From Metellina segmentata (Eukaryota > Arthropoda > Arachnida > Araneae > Tetragnathidae): a stretch of 64,000 bases of DNA. Shown here one piece after another: positions 45,306 through 55,852 of this stretch. The number at the start of each line of letters is the position of its first letter. The first letter of the stretch is position 1. Under the pieces are notes generated by a model, which saw nothing but the letters and a program-made list of their open reading frames with translations, was not told the DNA's origin and ran no database searches. The position numbers and the translations under genes are program-made. The stretch spans positions 89,068,377 to 89,132,376 of the forward strand of contig OX375878.1 of NCBI GenBank assembly GCA_947359465.1, given 5' to 3'.

Positions 45306-45429
45306 TGTGTGTGTGCGTGACCATCTTTATTCCACTCTTTACTGTTGATAAATTTTTACTTGCGAGTCTTGCGTAAATAAGCTTGAAGCCTAAAGACAAC
45401 TAAGTGAATATATGAAAGACGGATTCAAT

Positions 45430-46200
45430 AGAAAACAAATCGAATGTCCATATTTGGCTCGCCTTCGACTTTTCGCCCATCATTCGACCCATTAGACCGG
45501 TCGCGGTAACTGAATTCGTCTGCTCATCGATACACAATGAATCGGGAATCTTAATTTTTCATTTTGTCCCTTTCGTGACACTTTCGCATTTGGGATACAA
45601 TTTCAATGGACCGAGGTAACGACGCCCGCGGGGCATGCGACGAAATGAGCGAGGGCCATCAAAATCAAGGGCACGTGCCCACATCCAGAGCTCTGTCGTC
45701 GAGAAGGTCCTAATTATCAACTTGGCACAAAATCGCATCTCTGTGGCAGGTGAACTTAACTCTCGATCGCCATCGAATGGTTATGAAAAGTGCTGCCTGT
45801 GTTTTTGCGAGCGAATTATTCACACCCATTACAACATTGTGATGACTCTGGGATTGTGTTTTTTTAGTGTCGCCCAGTGTGAGGCAGTGAAATTTTCTCT
45901 CAAACCCCCACCATGCGGCTATGAGTAATTGCATCCTAAAACAGCGCTCAAGACTTGTAATTTCTCGTGTCACTTTCTATTTCTTACGCTTTGGTGTTTA
46001 ATATTCATGTCACCAACAGACATTAGTCGAACGCCCATTAGCATATTTTGGTTACATTTTATCTGTGCCACGAAGTATTATTACGTCATGCGCGCGTGTT
46101 TTCTAATAGAGTTGATGGATCTTTTTCGTTGCTTTTCGCCCATGTGTGGATCGCATCTTATAATCGCTAAACGCGAAGGTCATTTCTCAGTGATTAACAC
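45430..46200. other. GC/CpG-richer unique island
   Basis: Repeat-free, with strong CpG retention at 45480-45680 (CGACGCCCGCGGGGCATGCG). Contains GGCAGGTGAACTTA (an E-box of the Snail/ZEB type), ATCGATAC and CATCGAATGG, and CCTAATTATC. The 97-codon plus frame (45635-45928) overlaps an 87-codon minus frame and has no domain. Candidate cis-regulatory module. Confidence 0.35.
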
Positions 46201-46589
46201 TTAATTTTTGATATAACATTAATCGAAGCTCTTTTCGTCGTGTATGAAGAAGCGAATTGATGATACTGTTTGCGTGCTACCTTTCAAAATGTAATTGAAC
46301 GTATCATTTTGAGACTTTCTTATGAATTCGAAATGAATGTTAAGTGTCTCATAATGTTGGCTTGCTCTCGGGGCACCAGAAATGTCGGAAACCTTAAGTC
46401 GTGTATAATGGGTCAAGCACCTGTTGCTTTACGCCAAATTGAATGCAGTTGATCATTTGACCTGTTTTTCGAAGTGCATTCCGGCTTTGAGGGCTATTTC
46501 TTTTGATACCTCTGGTGAAAAGACTTCGTTTCGTTTTCACTAGCTTAAATGGAATGCTGGATATAAGTTATTGCAGAAAATGAACCATC

Positions 46590-46830
46590 CAAGAAGTTTC
46601 GGCGAGATTTATATCGTCCATCAAAATCTGACCAGTATTTTAATGACGAAATATCTCGTCACCAAGACATTGCTAATATTTTTATCACGAGAAGATAAAT
46701 ATTTAGTCAACTTAATCTCCATCAAGAACAGGTCAGTTTTGGTAGTGACGAACCCACCTGATGGTCATCTTGACCAGGTACCTGATAGAGACAATTACCA
46801 AGAGGGTCAATATCGAGAAGAATACGAAAA
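46590..46830 (+). mobile_element. TTAA-type miniature element, degenerate
   Basis: GGCGAGATTTATATCGTCCA, TGACGAAATATCTCGTCACC, then TCTCCATCAAGAACAGGTCA and CACCTGATGGTCATCTTGAC, i.e. family sub-repeats at about 50 bp spacing. No clean TTAA flanks. Confidence 0.6.
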
Positions 46831-49470
46831 TAATATGCTGCATCCCAAGAAATAATACAACACAACTCTAACAACCTGCCTTTTAAGTCAAATCCGCAAG
46901 AAGCATGCCCAAGTGAAGAAATAGCATAAGTTTGTTCTATACCCACAAACATCGCAAATCTATACGCAAAAAACCCTCCTTATAATTCAATGTTCTTCTA
47001 GTTCTGTTACCTGGAATTTGGTATTTTTTTAGCTACGTCAGTGTTTTAGGAGTGGGCTAGTTTAAAGCATAGATTACGCAGTCATGAATGAGAAATAGGA
47101 TAATGTGAAAGCTAGGGATTTCTATGTTTCTCATAAAAATGCAAGATAATTTTTCTCAAAAACTCACCGTTTACAGTTTCTAATTTGTAAAAGGAAACAA
47201 GGAACATTCGTCGAAGATGAATTCCGATACTGCAATCAGGAAATGTTGAGGTAATGTTCCTCAATAACAAGAGTTCCCTAGTGCTTGGCACGTCAAGAGC
47301 CAGGCTTTATTTCCGGCACGCGAAACCCAAGGCTAACTTTAAAAATAATTAAATAAATAAATATCCAACTTCGCATAGTTGTATGTTTTAACTCAGTCTA
47401 TGTAAATTAGGAAAATAAATAAAGCTCCCATTCTCTCTCTTAGCTAGCTCAACTACTCTTTCGGTGATGTTAAAAATTACGTCTTTAAATTGTGTGGATG
47501 TATATGGTAGCTAAATTACTTTTACAGTGTACAAAATATCCCCTATTAATAGGATGAACTCAGTTGTAAAGTAAAACTTGTAGCACTAAATTTTACATTC
47601 ACACATTAATCTCCCGAATTACAATAATCACTATAAAATAGTCTATTTGATCGCTCTAGTGCTATTTTTAACTATGTGAAAAGATCTTCCAAGAATTTAA
47701 AGACTTTTTTTTTAATCCGACATTTAACAATTTTGACACGCACTCTCAAAAAGGTTATCCATTCATGTTCCTGTACTTCGGATAAATGCACGATATTTTT
47801 CTTGTGCAATGCACTGTTATTAATTGCAAAGAATATTTCAATATCGTCGACAAATACAAAGTTGTAAGTTTTCAATTGGTTATATCCATTACCGCCACGC
47901 CAAAGGCAACAATCTGCAAAATAGACGTTTCTACAAAAACGCGTTCAAAATTTCGATGCTTGTGGAAAAATCGAGTTGACTCAAAGGTTGCTTTCAGGTT
48001 TCTCATGAAAATTGGCATTTCCACTAAGAATCAAGAAAATTTGTAGCTTTATCATAGTATTAAGCATAAAATGGTGACTTTAAAATGGGATTTGGTGATA
48101 CTCGCCAAAATGCATATTGGTGCCTATGGCGTGGTGGAAATTATATTATACCGATGTATTGGAAAATACGTAGTATGAAACGTTTTAACATCGAAAGTCT
48201 GGAATATTGAGCAATGTGACTTCTGCAACTCGGTCCCAAATTTCCTTTAATTTTCAGAGCTTTAAATCATGTTAAAACTAATACGTGTATAACTAACAAC
48301 AGTTTGATAAAATAGTGAACAATGGAATAAAAATTCAAGATACCTCTTAACTTTGTGGCAGCTGAGAAACAATAGCTCATTAAAAGTATGCGAACAAAAC
48401 AATGTTCTGTTTAAAAAAATGCGTCGTAAATTACTGGCAAAGAATTTTGTGTCGTTAATATTCCAGTACAACCTGGGCAAACTTCGTCGCAACATTCAGC
48501 TGAACAAACGTAGCGACGTTTTTTGTTGATTATCAGGTAAACAGACATAAATTAAGAAAATTAAGGTAAAGTAACAAAAAAATAAAAGAATCCACTAAAG
48601 CAGAAATATGGAGAATTTTTTGCTTTGTTTGTTTCAATGGGAAAATTAGTATCGTAAAATATATGCCCTTTTCATTGTTGAACAACAGGTCATCACGTGT
48701 ATGCAAACTTTCTACCATTTTTATGGTTATTCGGATAAATGCGCTTTGAATTATTTTCAATTTTACTTTCGCATTGTGAGTGTAGCTACGATGTAATTTA
48801 TGATCAGATCTTTAAGTTTTTTTTATATTTAGAGTTTATTTAAACGCTGTGAAACGTAATTGCGGCCTTACATTTCTGGTGACTTCCGCTTATACATTAT
48901 TTCCTTCTCAGAATGATAACTGCTGTAGAAATATTTTCTTACTTTAACCTTCGATAAAATCGCTGTGTGGATGTTTGTCGATAAAAAAATAAAAGATTTA
49001 AAACCAACTCTTGGGTCTTAAGGAATCACATGTAAGATGTTGTACGTGAAATAGACGATATGATATTTTATGCGTTATAGTTATTTTTATGGACAAAAAT
49101 TTTTGAAGTTGCATTTGTATTTTTTGTTTTACATGTCCATATTAGTGTAAAATACCATATATATTTTACAACCTTGCTTAATGTTTAGGTAGCGAAGATT
49201 TTCATATCTGCATTTTTGAAGTTACATGTTCGTATGATAATTCGAATTAAACAATCATCAATTGATTTTACTTTTAAAATGATGTAATTACAAATAATAT
49301 TCTGTTTTTAGTTATTCAAGTAATATTTCCAAGTTATCTTGTTTGATGACATTTATAAGGTGCATAACAGAAGACAGAAGTTGGATTTTTCGATTAGAGA
49401 ATAAGCAAACTTAGAATTATAGAGAAAAGAACAAATAAAAACCACGCTAAAACCTTCTACATTATTCTAT
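46831..49470. other. AT-rich stretch, nothing recognised
   Basis: About 2.6 kb with no supported gene, RNA or repeat. Frames of 60-86 codons at 47672-48046 overlap in several phases and have no domain. Confidence 0.45.
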
Positions 49471-49489
49471 TCTAAGGAAATTACCAACA

Positions 49490-49840
49490 TAATATTTCCA
49501 ACGGATTCACTTCAAAGGAGAAAGGAACAATACAATTATTTTAAATTCTATACTTATGGAACGGTCAACAGAAACTTGTAAAGGATTCATTTCCTAAGAA
49601 AGGAGCAATACAATGACTAAAAATCATTATATTCTAAGGAAACTACCAAAATAATATTTCCAAAGGATTCCCTTCAAAGGGGAAAGGAGCAATACAATAA
49701 TTCCAAATTGCATTCTTAAGCAGCGACTAACATAATCTTTCCAGAGGATTCAATTTCAATGAAATAAGCAAGATAATCTTTCCAAGGGATTCTATTCTAA
49801 TGAAAATACAAATAGAATCTTTCTATAAAAGTCTAAAGAA
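49490..49840 (+). repeat. Irregular tandem array, 41/82 bp period
   Basis: The word TTCCAAAGGATTC and variants recur near 49496, 49575, 49657, 49739 and 49781, each followed by AAAGGAGCAATACAAT or a diverged form. The first intervals are about 82 bp and the last about 41 bp, so the basic unit is probably 41 bp with dimers. Confidence 0.75.
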
Positions 49841-50047
49841 TTCATCGATTCTTTCATCCGATAGATATGGTCATTTACTAATAGAGTGCGTTGTGGTCTA
49901 AAAGCCATTCTACATTACTCGAAAATCGCGTGAATGTTTTTCGGCTTGGACAGAGGATTGTTCCCCGTTTTAATAAATGCCGCAATGTTCATAAAGCGCC
50001 TGGTTTCATCAAAAAATAGGTAAAGGTTTCCTTCTTTTATTAAACTA

Positions 50048-50090
50048 GGGGGCTCCGCCCCCTGCTCGCTTACGCTCGCCAACCCCAATC
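50048..50090. repeat. GC-rich hairpin and short CGCTCGC repeat
   Basis: GGGGGC-TCC-GCCCCC (50048-50062) is a perfect 6 bp stem with a 3 nt loop, followed by GCTCGCTTACGCTCGCC. This GC-rich block stands out sharply in AT-rich surroundings. An open minus frame of 66 codons (49915-50115) runs through it. Terminal hairpins of this kind occur in Helitron-like elements, but no CTRR end or partner terminus was found. Confidence 0.6.
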
Positions 50091-50909
50091 TTATTGGAAG
50101 CTGACTTAAGGCCAAACATAATCGTTCAAAAACTCAAAATCGACTTTTCCAGAATGACATTCTTGCAGAAGATGATCGGTATATAAAATAATTACTATAT
50201 ATCACAGATGCAAAATTATATTCAGTGTTCTGCAACACAACTCCAAGCAATTGCAATTGTTCTGCAGGCATTTTGTCCGAATTTTGAAAACTGTAGAAAA
50301 TCAAAAACAGACGTAAAACACAATTATCGGCTAAATATGTATTACATATTTATAATAAAACATCAAAAAGTTAATCAACTTACTTCACTAAAAACCAAGG
50401 CATACTTTCAGAATTTGCAATTCTGTCGATAACTTTTGAAGTTAAATATTTTGTCATTGATATAGAAGATGTGTTATTGATAAAGTGTTTGTGGTAATTT
50501 GGGGTGGTGTAGGGAGGTTGCTCCGTAGCTAGAGAAGAAAAAAAAAGGTGTGGCATGGACCGCGCTTTGCACTGCATAATATCATAACTTATAATTGAAA
50601 AAAAAAACATACAAAATTTTAATAAGAAAAAATTGTTCTGAAAAAACTTTTTTCTGCGACGTATGTTGCAGCTTTAAACACTTTCTGCTCCCGGGCTATA
50701 TATGAACTATATAAGTAGGTGGTTGATTGAATGTACTACCGTCGAGCTGTACAAGATGATATATACACAGCCATAGTTTGAAAGGTGTGAAATTTTCTTT
50801 AACCTATGAGTTTTCAAACTTCTGAATTTAACTTCTTCCAAGGAAATCATTACAGCCTGTCTAAAAGGGAAATCCTTAGAGCTTATATTTAATTTTTTGA
50901 ATGATTTAA

Positions 50910-51165
50910 TGGGCAGCGGTAGGGCCCGCATTTGGTAGTCACGGAGTAGCATCCATCCATAGACCGTCGAGTACTTGGAAAGGGGGTGCATGTTAAATTT
51001 GCCGTGGCCTCAAAAGTCCTGAATTGGGCACAGTGTGGAAGAGTTTAGAGAATGGAGTACCCCGTCATCTGATCATGGTTCAAAATTTCGAGGTGTTGTC
51101 CTCTGATTTTTAACTTCATTGCCCATAGCTCGTGTTAATCTAGTGTGACGTAAATTCAACTACCT
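50910..51165 (+). mobile_element. SINE type B
   Basis: Head remnant GGCAGCGGTAGGGCCCGC, then GACCGTCGAGTACTTGG, TTAAATTTGCCGTGGCCTCA, GGTTCAAAATTTCGAGGTGT and the 3' end AATCTAGTGTGACGTAAATT. The body has several internal deletions. Confidence 0.8.
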
Positions 51166-51182
51166 ATCTAAAAAATTTTTAT

Positions 51183-51305
51183 CATGTTGGTGTGGAAGTG
51201 CGGAAAGTGGTGCGCCGACTCAAGTGTTGACCTCGTCATCCGATGTCGGTTCAAAACTACGAGGTGCTGTCTTCCAACCTTTTCTTTTGGGATTACTCCC
51301 ATCTG
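51183..51305 (+). mobile_element. SINE fragment, 5' part of a split copy
   Basis: TTGGTGTGGAAGTGCGGAAA, GTTGACCTCGTCATCCGATG, GGTTCAAAACTACGAGGTGC and GGGATTACTCCC lead up to an inserted repeat C. The copy continues after it at 51512. Confidence 0.85.
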
Positions 51306-51307
51306 GC

Positions 51308-51511
51308 TGGTTGTTTAGGGCTTTATGGTGCAAGGGTCATCTGCGCCAAACAACAAGACACGACAACGTAATCAGGAAGAACGAGAGAGCAAAAAACAGA
51401 AGGGGTTGACGTGAGTAAAAATAAATGGGGGGATCACTAGCATACCTCGGGGTTGTGATGCCCCAACACCCCTAAAGATGAGCCTTGAAGGTCACATCAG
51501 TCCGAGGTATT
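51308..51511 (+). repeat. Dispersed repeat 'C' inserted in a SINE
   Basis: GGCTTTATGGTGCAAGGGTC, ATCTGCGCCAAACAACAAG and TACCTCGGGGTTGTGATGCC match the C copies at 40943 and 45120. The SINE word GGATTGATCCC appears on both sides (GGATTACTCCC at 51291-51301, GGATTGATCCT after 51512), consistent with an 11 bp target duplication that has since diverged. Confidence 0.75.
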
Positions 51512-51590
51512 TCGGATTGATCCTCTTACCGGCGTCAATTACACCCATTGTTGATCCATTGCGACGGAAATTTAACTAACTACCTTCCTC
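51512..51590 (+). mobile_element. SINE fragment, 3' part of the split copy
   Basis: CGGATTGATCCTCTTACCGG, CCATTGTTGATCCATTGCGA, CGGAAATTTAACTAACTACC is the remaining SINE 3' end, in frame with the part ending at 51305. Confidence 0.85.
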
Positions 51591-52115
51591 ATTGATTTGG
51601 GTTACATCCAATTCCCCGAAAAACCGCACCACCAAGCGAAAGACCCGCCGACATCGTCCATCCAATACACGTGCCCCATTCTAAGAAAATAACATTTAAT
51701 AAAGGTCACACTTCTACACTTTTAACTCGGAGCTTGACCCCATTCGTCCCTCAAGTCCTTTCGCAACAGCGCGGATTATTCAGGAGGAGTCGTTCAGTGA
51801 ATTATCGGTGGCCGTGATAACTTTAATTAGTAACTCAATCAGACAACGGGGTTGACCTCGATGTGGTCGCCGTGCATCGTTGTCATTCGCTCGGCGTTGA
51901 GGATTATTTGTCGCTTGTTTTTCACCTGTCGGGTTTTTTTTTTATCTCTTTAAATTTATATATACTTTTTTGTGGTGTCCTGACGAGTACCAACATTGGA
52001 AATGTGGGTGATTCGATAGATTTGTATCTGCGTGTAATTATTTGTTTTTTAATATATATATTTTTTCGAAATCATGCGGGATACCGACGAAAACGTATTT
52101 CTGTGTTAACTTTTA
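51591..52115. other. Unique stretch, CpG-richer at left
   Basis: Repeat-free. 51600-51910 is visibly richer in C and CpG, and a T-rich stretch follows. No gene recognised. Confidence 0.3.
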
Positions 52116-52238
52116 GACTACGGCCGGTACAGCAGCTGTACCATGATCACGCCAGGAAAGAATTGATACAACAGCCAGTACAGCAATCGTACCTTGAAAG
52201 TTATTAGAATCGCGCTTGTTATATCTATAGCCGTAGTC
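52116..52238 (+). mobile_element. Short TIR element 'D', longest copy
   Basis: Starts GACTACGGCCGGTACAGCAG and ends ATCTATAGCCGTAGTC, inverted GACTACGGC termini, 123 bp. GGTACAGCAGCTGTACC inside it is a near-perfect palindrome. Forty bp downstream begins the Tc1-like element; the same order and spacing occurs, inverted, at 56416-56505. Confidence 0.75.
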
Positions 52239-52278
52239 AAAAGCTTAGAACACGTGTAGAAAATAGTTAAGCAAAATA

Positions 52279-52811
52279 CACTACCCAACATTAATGGACC
52301 GGACACCAGAGGATTTGAATAAAATCAGACTACTTGTTTCGGGGTGTTTTTTGTGGTATAGCCTGCTACATTTGTATATTGTTCCTGGTATATTGAACCC
52401 CGACGCATACATGAACATTTTGGACAATCAGTTTTTTCCTAAGCTCTGGCAATTTTATGGAATGGACGACTGTTACTTCCAAGACGACAACGCTTCATAT
52501 CATGTTGCAGCCTCTGTCAAGCAGTGGTATCGAGACATGGATTTAAAACGTCTTCCCTGGCTTGCTCAGAGTCCCGACCTAAACCCCATAGAACATTTGT
52601 GGGACCAGTTAGAGCGACGCTTACGGACCAGGGAACCACGTCCGAAATCTACAGCTGAGCTGGCGACATTCTTGCAGCAGGAATGGACACAAATACCCAT
52701 AGCTGTGTATCAAAACCTTGTTGAAAGTATGCCCAGAAGGGTTGCTAGTGTAATTGCAGCACGCGGGGGACCATCACATTTTGCTGTCCGATCCATTATT
52801 GTAGGGTATTG
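52279..52811 (+). mobile_element. Tc1-like element, internally deleted, TA-flanked
   Basis: Left terminus CACTACCCAACATTAATGG begins at 52279, preceded by TA. The right terminus, reverse-complemented CAATACCCTACAATAATGG, ends at 52811, followed by TA. The 533 bp between are almost all transposase 3' coding sequence, so the 5' half of the gene is gone. A second copy with the same internal junction lies at 55853-56415 on the minus strand. Confidence 0.88.
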
Positions 52812-52824
52812 TATGTATAAATAA
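52294..52824 (+). pseudogene. Tc1-like DD34E transposase, C-terminal part (frame still open)
   Basis: A 176-codon open frame. Residues 1-15 (MDRTPEDLNKIRLLV) come from the terminal repeat and the deletion junction. From residue 18 it follows the Tc1 catalytic domain: CFLWYSLLHLYIVPG (beta strands), YMNILDNQFFP, then YFQDDNASYH with the second catalytic Asp at residue 65, and QSPDLNPIEHLWDQL with Glu at residue 100. Exactly 34 residues separate them, the Tc1 DD34E signature. ESMPRRVASVIAARGG is the usual C-terminal end. The DNA-binding HTH region and the first catalytic Asp are missing, so it cannot encode an active transposase. The last codons run through the right terminal repeat into flanking DNA. 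Confidence 0.9.
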
Positions 52825-52944
52825 ATCTGCTTGCACAAATGTCGACGTAGCTGTTTTAAATAATAACGCTATTGCTACCTTCTTCAGATATTTATTTCTT
52901 CTTAATGAGGTATACGAAACGAATATCTATCGTCTACGAATATC

Positions 52945-53255
52945 GGACCACGGTAGATCGGTTGGAAGAATAACGGATTAGCAACCGGAGGGTTGAGAGT
53001 TCAAATGCAACAAAGGACCGTCGTATATAATGGGAGCTGGTGCGTGTTAAATCTATCGGAGCAGCTTATTTCCTCACGTTGGCGCGGTGTGGAAGTTTCG
53101 AAAGGTGGGGTGCCAGCTCAAGTGTGACCACGTCATCTGACCTTGGTTCAAACTTACGCTGTGTTGTCCTAAGGTCTTTCCCTTGGGGATTGATCCCGGA
53201 CAGTCACCAATAGCCCGCTGTGTTGCTCAGTGCAACGTTCATTAAAATGCCTGAG
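52945..53255 (+). mobile_element. SINE type B, full length, with 12 bp TSD
   Basis: Head GGACCACGGTAGATCGGTTG, GAATAACGGATTAGCAACCG and GAGAGTTCAAATGC; full body (GGTGTGGAAGTTTCGAAAG, GGTCTTTCCCTTGGGGATTG, CACCAATAGCCCGCTGTGTT) and the 3' end GCAACGTTCATTAAAATGCC. Flanked by TCTACGAATATC at 52933-52944 and 53256-53267, a perfect 12 bp duplication. It sits at the left edge of the 40 bp array. Confidence 0.95.
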
Positions 53256-53288
53256 TCTACGAATATCTGGTCTGCACGCAGGTAAAAC

Positions 53289-53705
53289 GCCTATTCGGAA
53301 GGCCATATCTGATAAATTGGCCGAATAAATCTACTTGGAAGGCCATATCTGGTAAATTGGCCGAATAAACCTATTCGGAAGGCCATATCTGGCAAATTGA
53401 CCGAATAAACCTATTTGGAAGGCCATATCTGGTAAATTGGCCAAATAAACCTATTCGGAAGGCCATACCTGGTAAATTGGCCGAATAAACCTATTCGGAA
53501 GGCCATACCTGGTAAATTGGCCAAATACACCTATTCGGAAGGCCGTGTCTAGTCTACGGAAGGTGATAAAAAAAAAATTTGTAGAACCGTATCTGGTCTG
53601 AGGGTCTGGTAAACCTGTCATAAGGTCCGTATCTGGACTACGGAACGGTTAAATCTATTCAGAGGGCCATATTTTGTCTGATTAAAATATTTCGAAGACC
53701 ATATT
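53289..53705 (+). repeat. Tandem array, 40 bp period, with degenerate right flank
   Basis: CTATTCGGAAGGCCATATCT or a close variant starts at 53291, 53331, 53371, 53411, 53451, 53491 and 53531, exactly 40 bp apart; each unit also has GGTAAATTGGCCGAATAAAC. From 53560 to about 53705 the same words persist in scrambled, diverged form (CCGTATCTGG, ATTCAGAGGGCCATATT). Confidence 0.95.
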
Positions 53706-53834
53706 TGACTGGACAGCAACTAAGAGCCATAAAAAGTGATCTAGCAACAAAGAGTGATAAAAAGAATGAGAGACAAGGTAAAAAATAAATGCACGTTTTA
53801 GATATGAGCTGAAGTATAAATCATTACCATTGGC

Positions 53835-54465
53835 ATTTATCATGCTTGTGCCCTTACAATCACTCATGTAAGAAACATTGTAAATGCTATGCATTGCAGT
53901 AAAAACCTTTTCTTTATCGTCGTTTTACAAAAGGAATAACCGCAATTCTAAGTTAGTAACTATATCAATTCGCATAATTTACTTTTGCTGATAGAAGTTA
54001 CATATTCCGTATATCATGCTTATACCATTAGAATCACCCATGTAAGAAACATAACAAATTGTCCACTATACAGTAAAGAGCTCTTTTGCATCGTCGTTTT
54101 ACAAATGAAACTTCCTATTTAGAAATAACCACAGTTCAGATAAAACGAGAGAGAAACAAATTCTAATCATAAAGCTATACTCACTAAGTGTATTTCTCAA
54201 GAAGAAATGTTCATGCAAAGAAAAAATGACTCAGTGGACACTTCACCAGTTCAGAGATCTCACCACATTCTGATCCAACCCCCCCCCCCCCAAAAAAAAA
54301 AAAAAAAAAAAAAACTCATATTTTGAGAACATTTTTTACTTTGTTTATCATTTACACGCCGACGATATTAGCTTTTCCTAGATAACTATGTTACGAGTAT
54401 GCTTTTTGCAAGAAAGTTACTTTGTCAATTCGTATAATTTACTTTTGTACTATGAAATTACATTG
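53835..54465 (+). repeat. Diverged direct duplications (174 and 459 bp offsets)
   Basis: CATGCTTGTGCC...CATGTAAGAAACAT...CATCGTCGTTTTACAAA-type blocks at 53841-53937 recur at 54015-54112 (offset 174). AATTCGCATAATTTACTTTTG-type text at 53968 recurs at 54427 (offset 459). AT-rich and without coding potential. Confidence 0.65.
54279..54314 (+). repeat. Homopolymer pair C13-A23
   Basis: A run of 13 C is followed directly by 23 A. Lengths may be affected by sequencing or assembly slippage. Confidence 0.9.
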
Positions 54466-54989
54466 GTCTATCAAGAGAAAAAACTAAGTGAGAATTTAAC
54501 ACATTTCCCATTATTGAAAGCTGAAAATGTACGGTATATTGTTTCGTGTGTATTCACAAGATAATATTAAAATATTCGTAGAAGAGAATTATATTAACAA
54601 AAAATAATTTGGTAATAACAATTACTTGAACAAGATTGAAATTGAAAGTAGGGCATTGTAAGAATGTTTTAATCAGCTGTACACAAACACGAAATATCGC
54701 AATTTGTAGTTTTAACAATGCTTTCCGTATATCAGTTGTCATAGAAGAAGAAAAGTAAGAATTAGAGCAGAAAAAATAGTTTTAATATGTAATAACTTTA
54801 AATTATACGATAGCTTTATCATTTAATTTGATATTTTTTTCCGTTACGCCGCTGCTCCCAACACTTTTAGTCCTTATTTCACTTCCCAATAATGAATGTT
54901 TGAAAAATAATTATACTAGTTTGTTGTTTTAAATTATCTTTTAACTCTCCAAACTGGTTTCGACAAAATATCGTGACTGTTAAGATGTG

Positions 54990-55200
54990 AACAATTTTGC
55001 TTATGACGGGATATCTCGTCATAAAAATTGCCAATTTAATGCCGAATGATGAAGATATTGCCGTTTCTTAATAATAACAAGATCAAAATCGGGTCAATTT
55101 TTCTAATGACGAGATATCTCGTCCATCAAAATCTATTTTGCCAATGACAAAATTTTACCAGTGACATCGTCAATACAACCATCTGGAAGATCAAGAAAAA
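54990..55200 (+). mobile_element. TTAA-type miniature element, degenerate
   Basis: GACGGGATATCTCGTC at 55003, perfect GACGAGATATCTCGTC at 55108, then CAATACAACCATCTGGAAG, a degenerate right end resembling GAGACAACCACCAGGAGG. The TTAA flanks are not preserved. Confidence 0.7.
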
Positions 55201-55279
55201 GTTTTTTTTTAACATTGAAGAATCCAGTTCAGGTATATTTATTATTTGTCCACTAAGGAAAACGACACATTGATCCAAC

Positions 55280-55400
55280 ATCACTCCAGATATGGTTGAA
55301 ATACGCATGCGCACCGACATGTTTTCTACACAGAAACGAAGCACGCACGCGCATGTCCATATTTTGTCGTATGCTGCTCCAGTGTGCGACCGTACAGATA
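55280..55400 (+). repeat. Dispersed palindromic repeat related to the 53 bp array
   Basis: AAATACGCATGCGCACCGAC, ATGTTTTCTACACAGAAACG and GTATGCTGCTCCAGTGTGCG match 3955-4030 in order; the central words match a unit of the 8976-9604 array. A further fragment is at 34390-34440 (GTCGCATGTGCTGCTCTAGT). Confidence 0.65.
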
Positions 55401-55852
55401 TAAGGATATGCAATCATTTCGTTTTGGATTAAGGAATTCATATCGGGGACAGTTCAACAAACGTTAACTTAAGTGGGACATTTTTAAAATATTTAATTTT
55501 TAAAAGCATTCGAAAGATTGTATCATATCATCCGATGATTTTCGAAATGATTCTAATAAAGACGACGCAGCAATCTTTCAGATGCATTTTTGTGAATGAA
55601 ATGCGTTAAAACAGGCGTAATCCTACATTGTATAGGGTTGATGCAAAAGTTCGTCAAATGTTTGACGCTCGATGGCATTTCATCGCTAAACAGAAGTGTT
55701 ATCTACTTCTCTACTTCACACGTGCAAAGTTTTAATGTTTGAAAGAAGGAATTTCAGCGAGTACTTTGGAAAGAAATTGTTTTACTCAGTTGTGTTTTTT
55801 AAATTTTGTCCACAATTAAAAATGGTAGAAAATAAAAACCATTTACGACATA

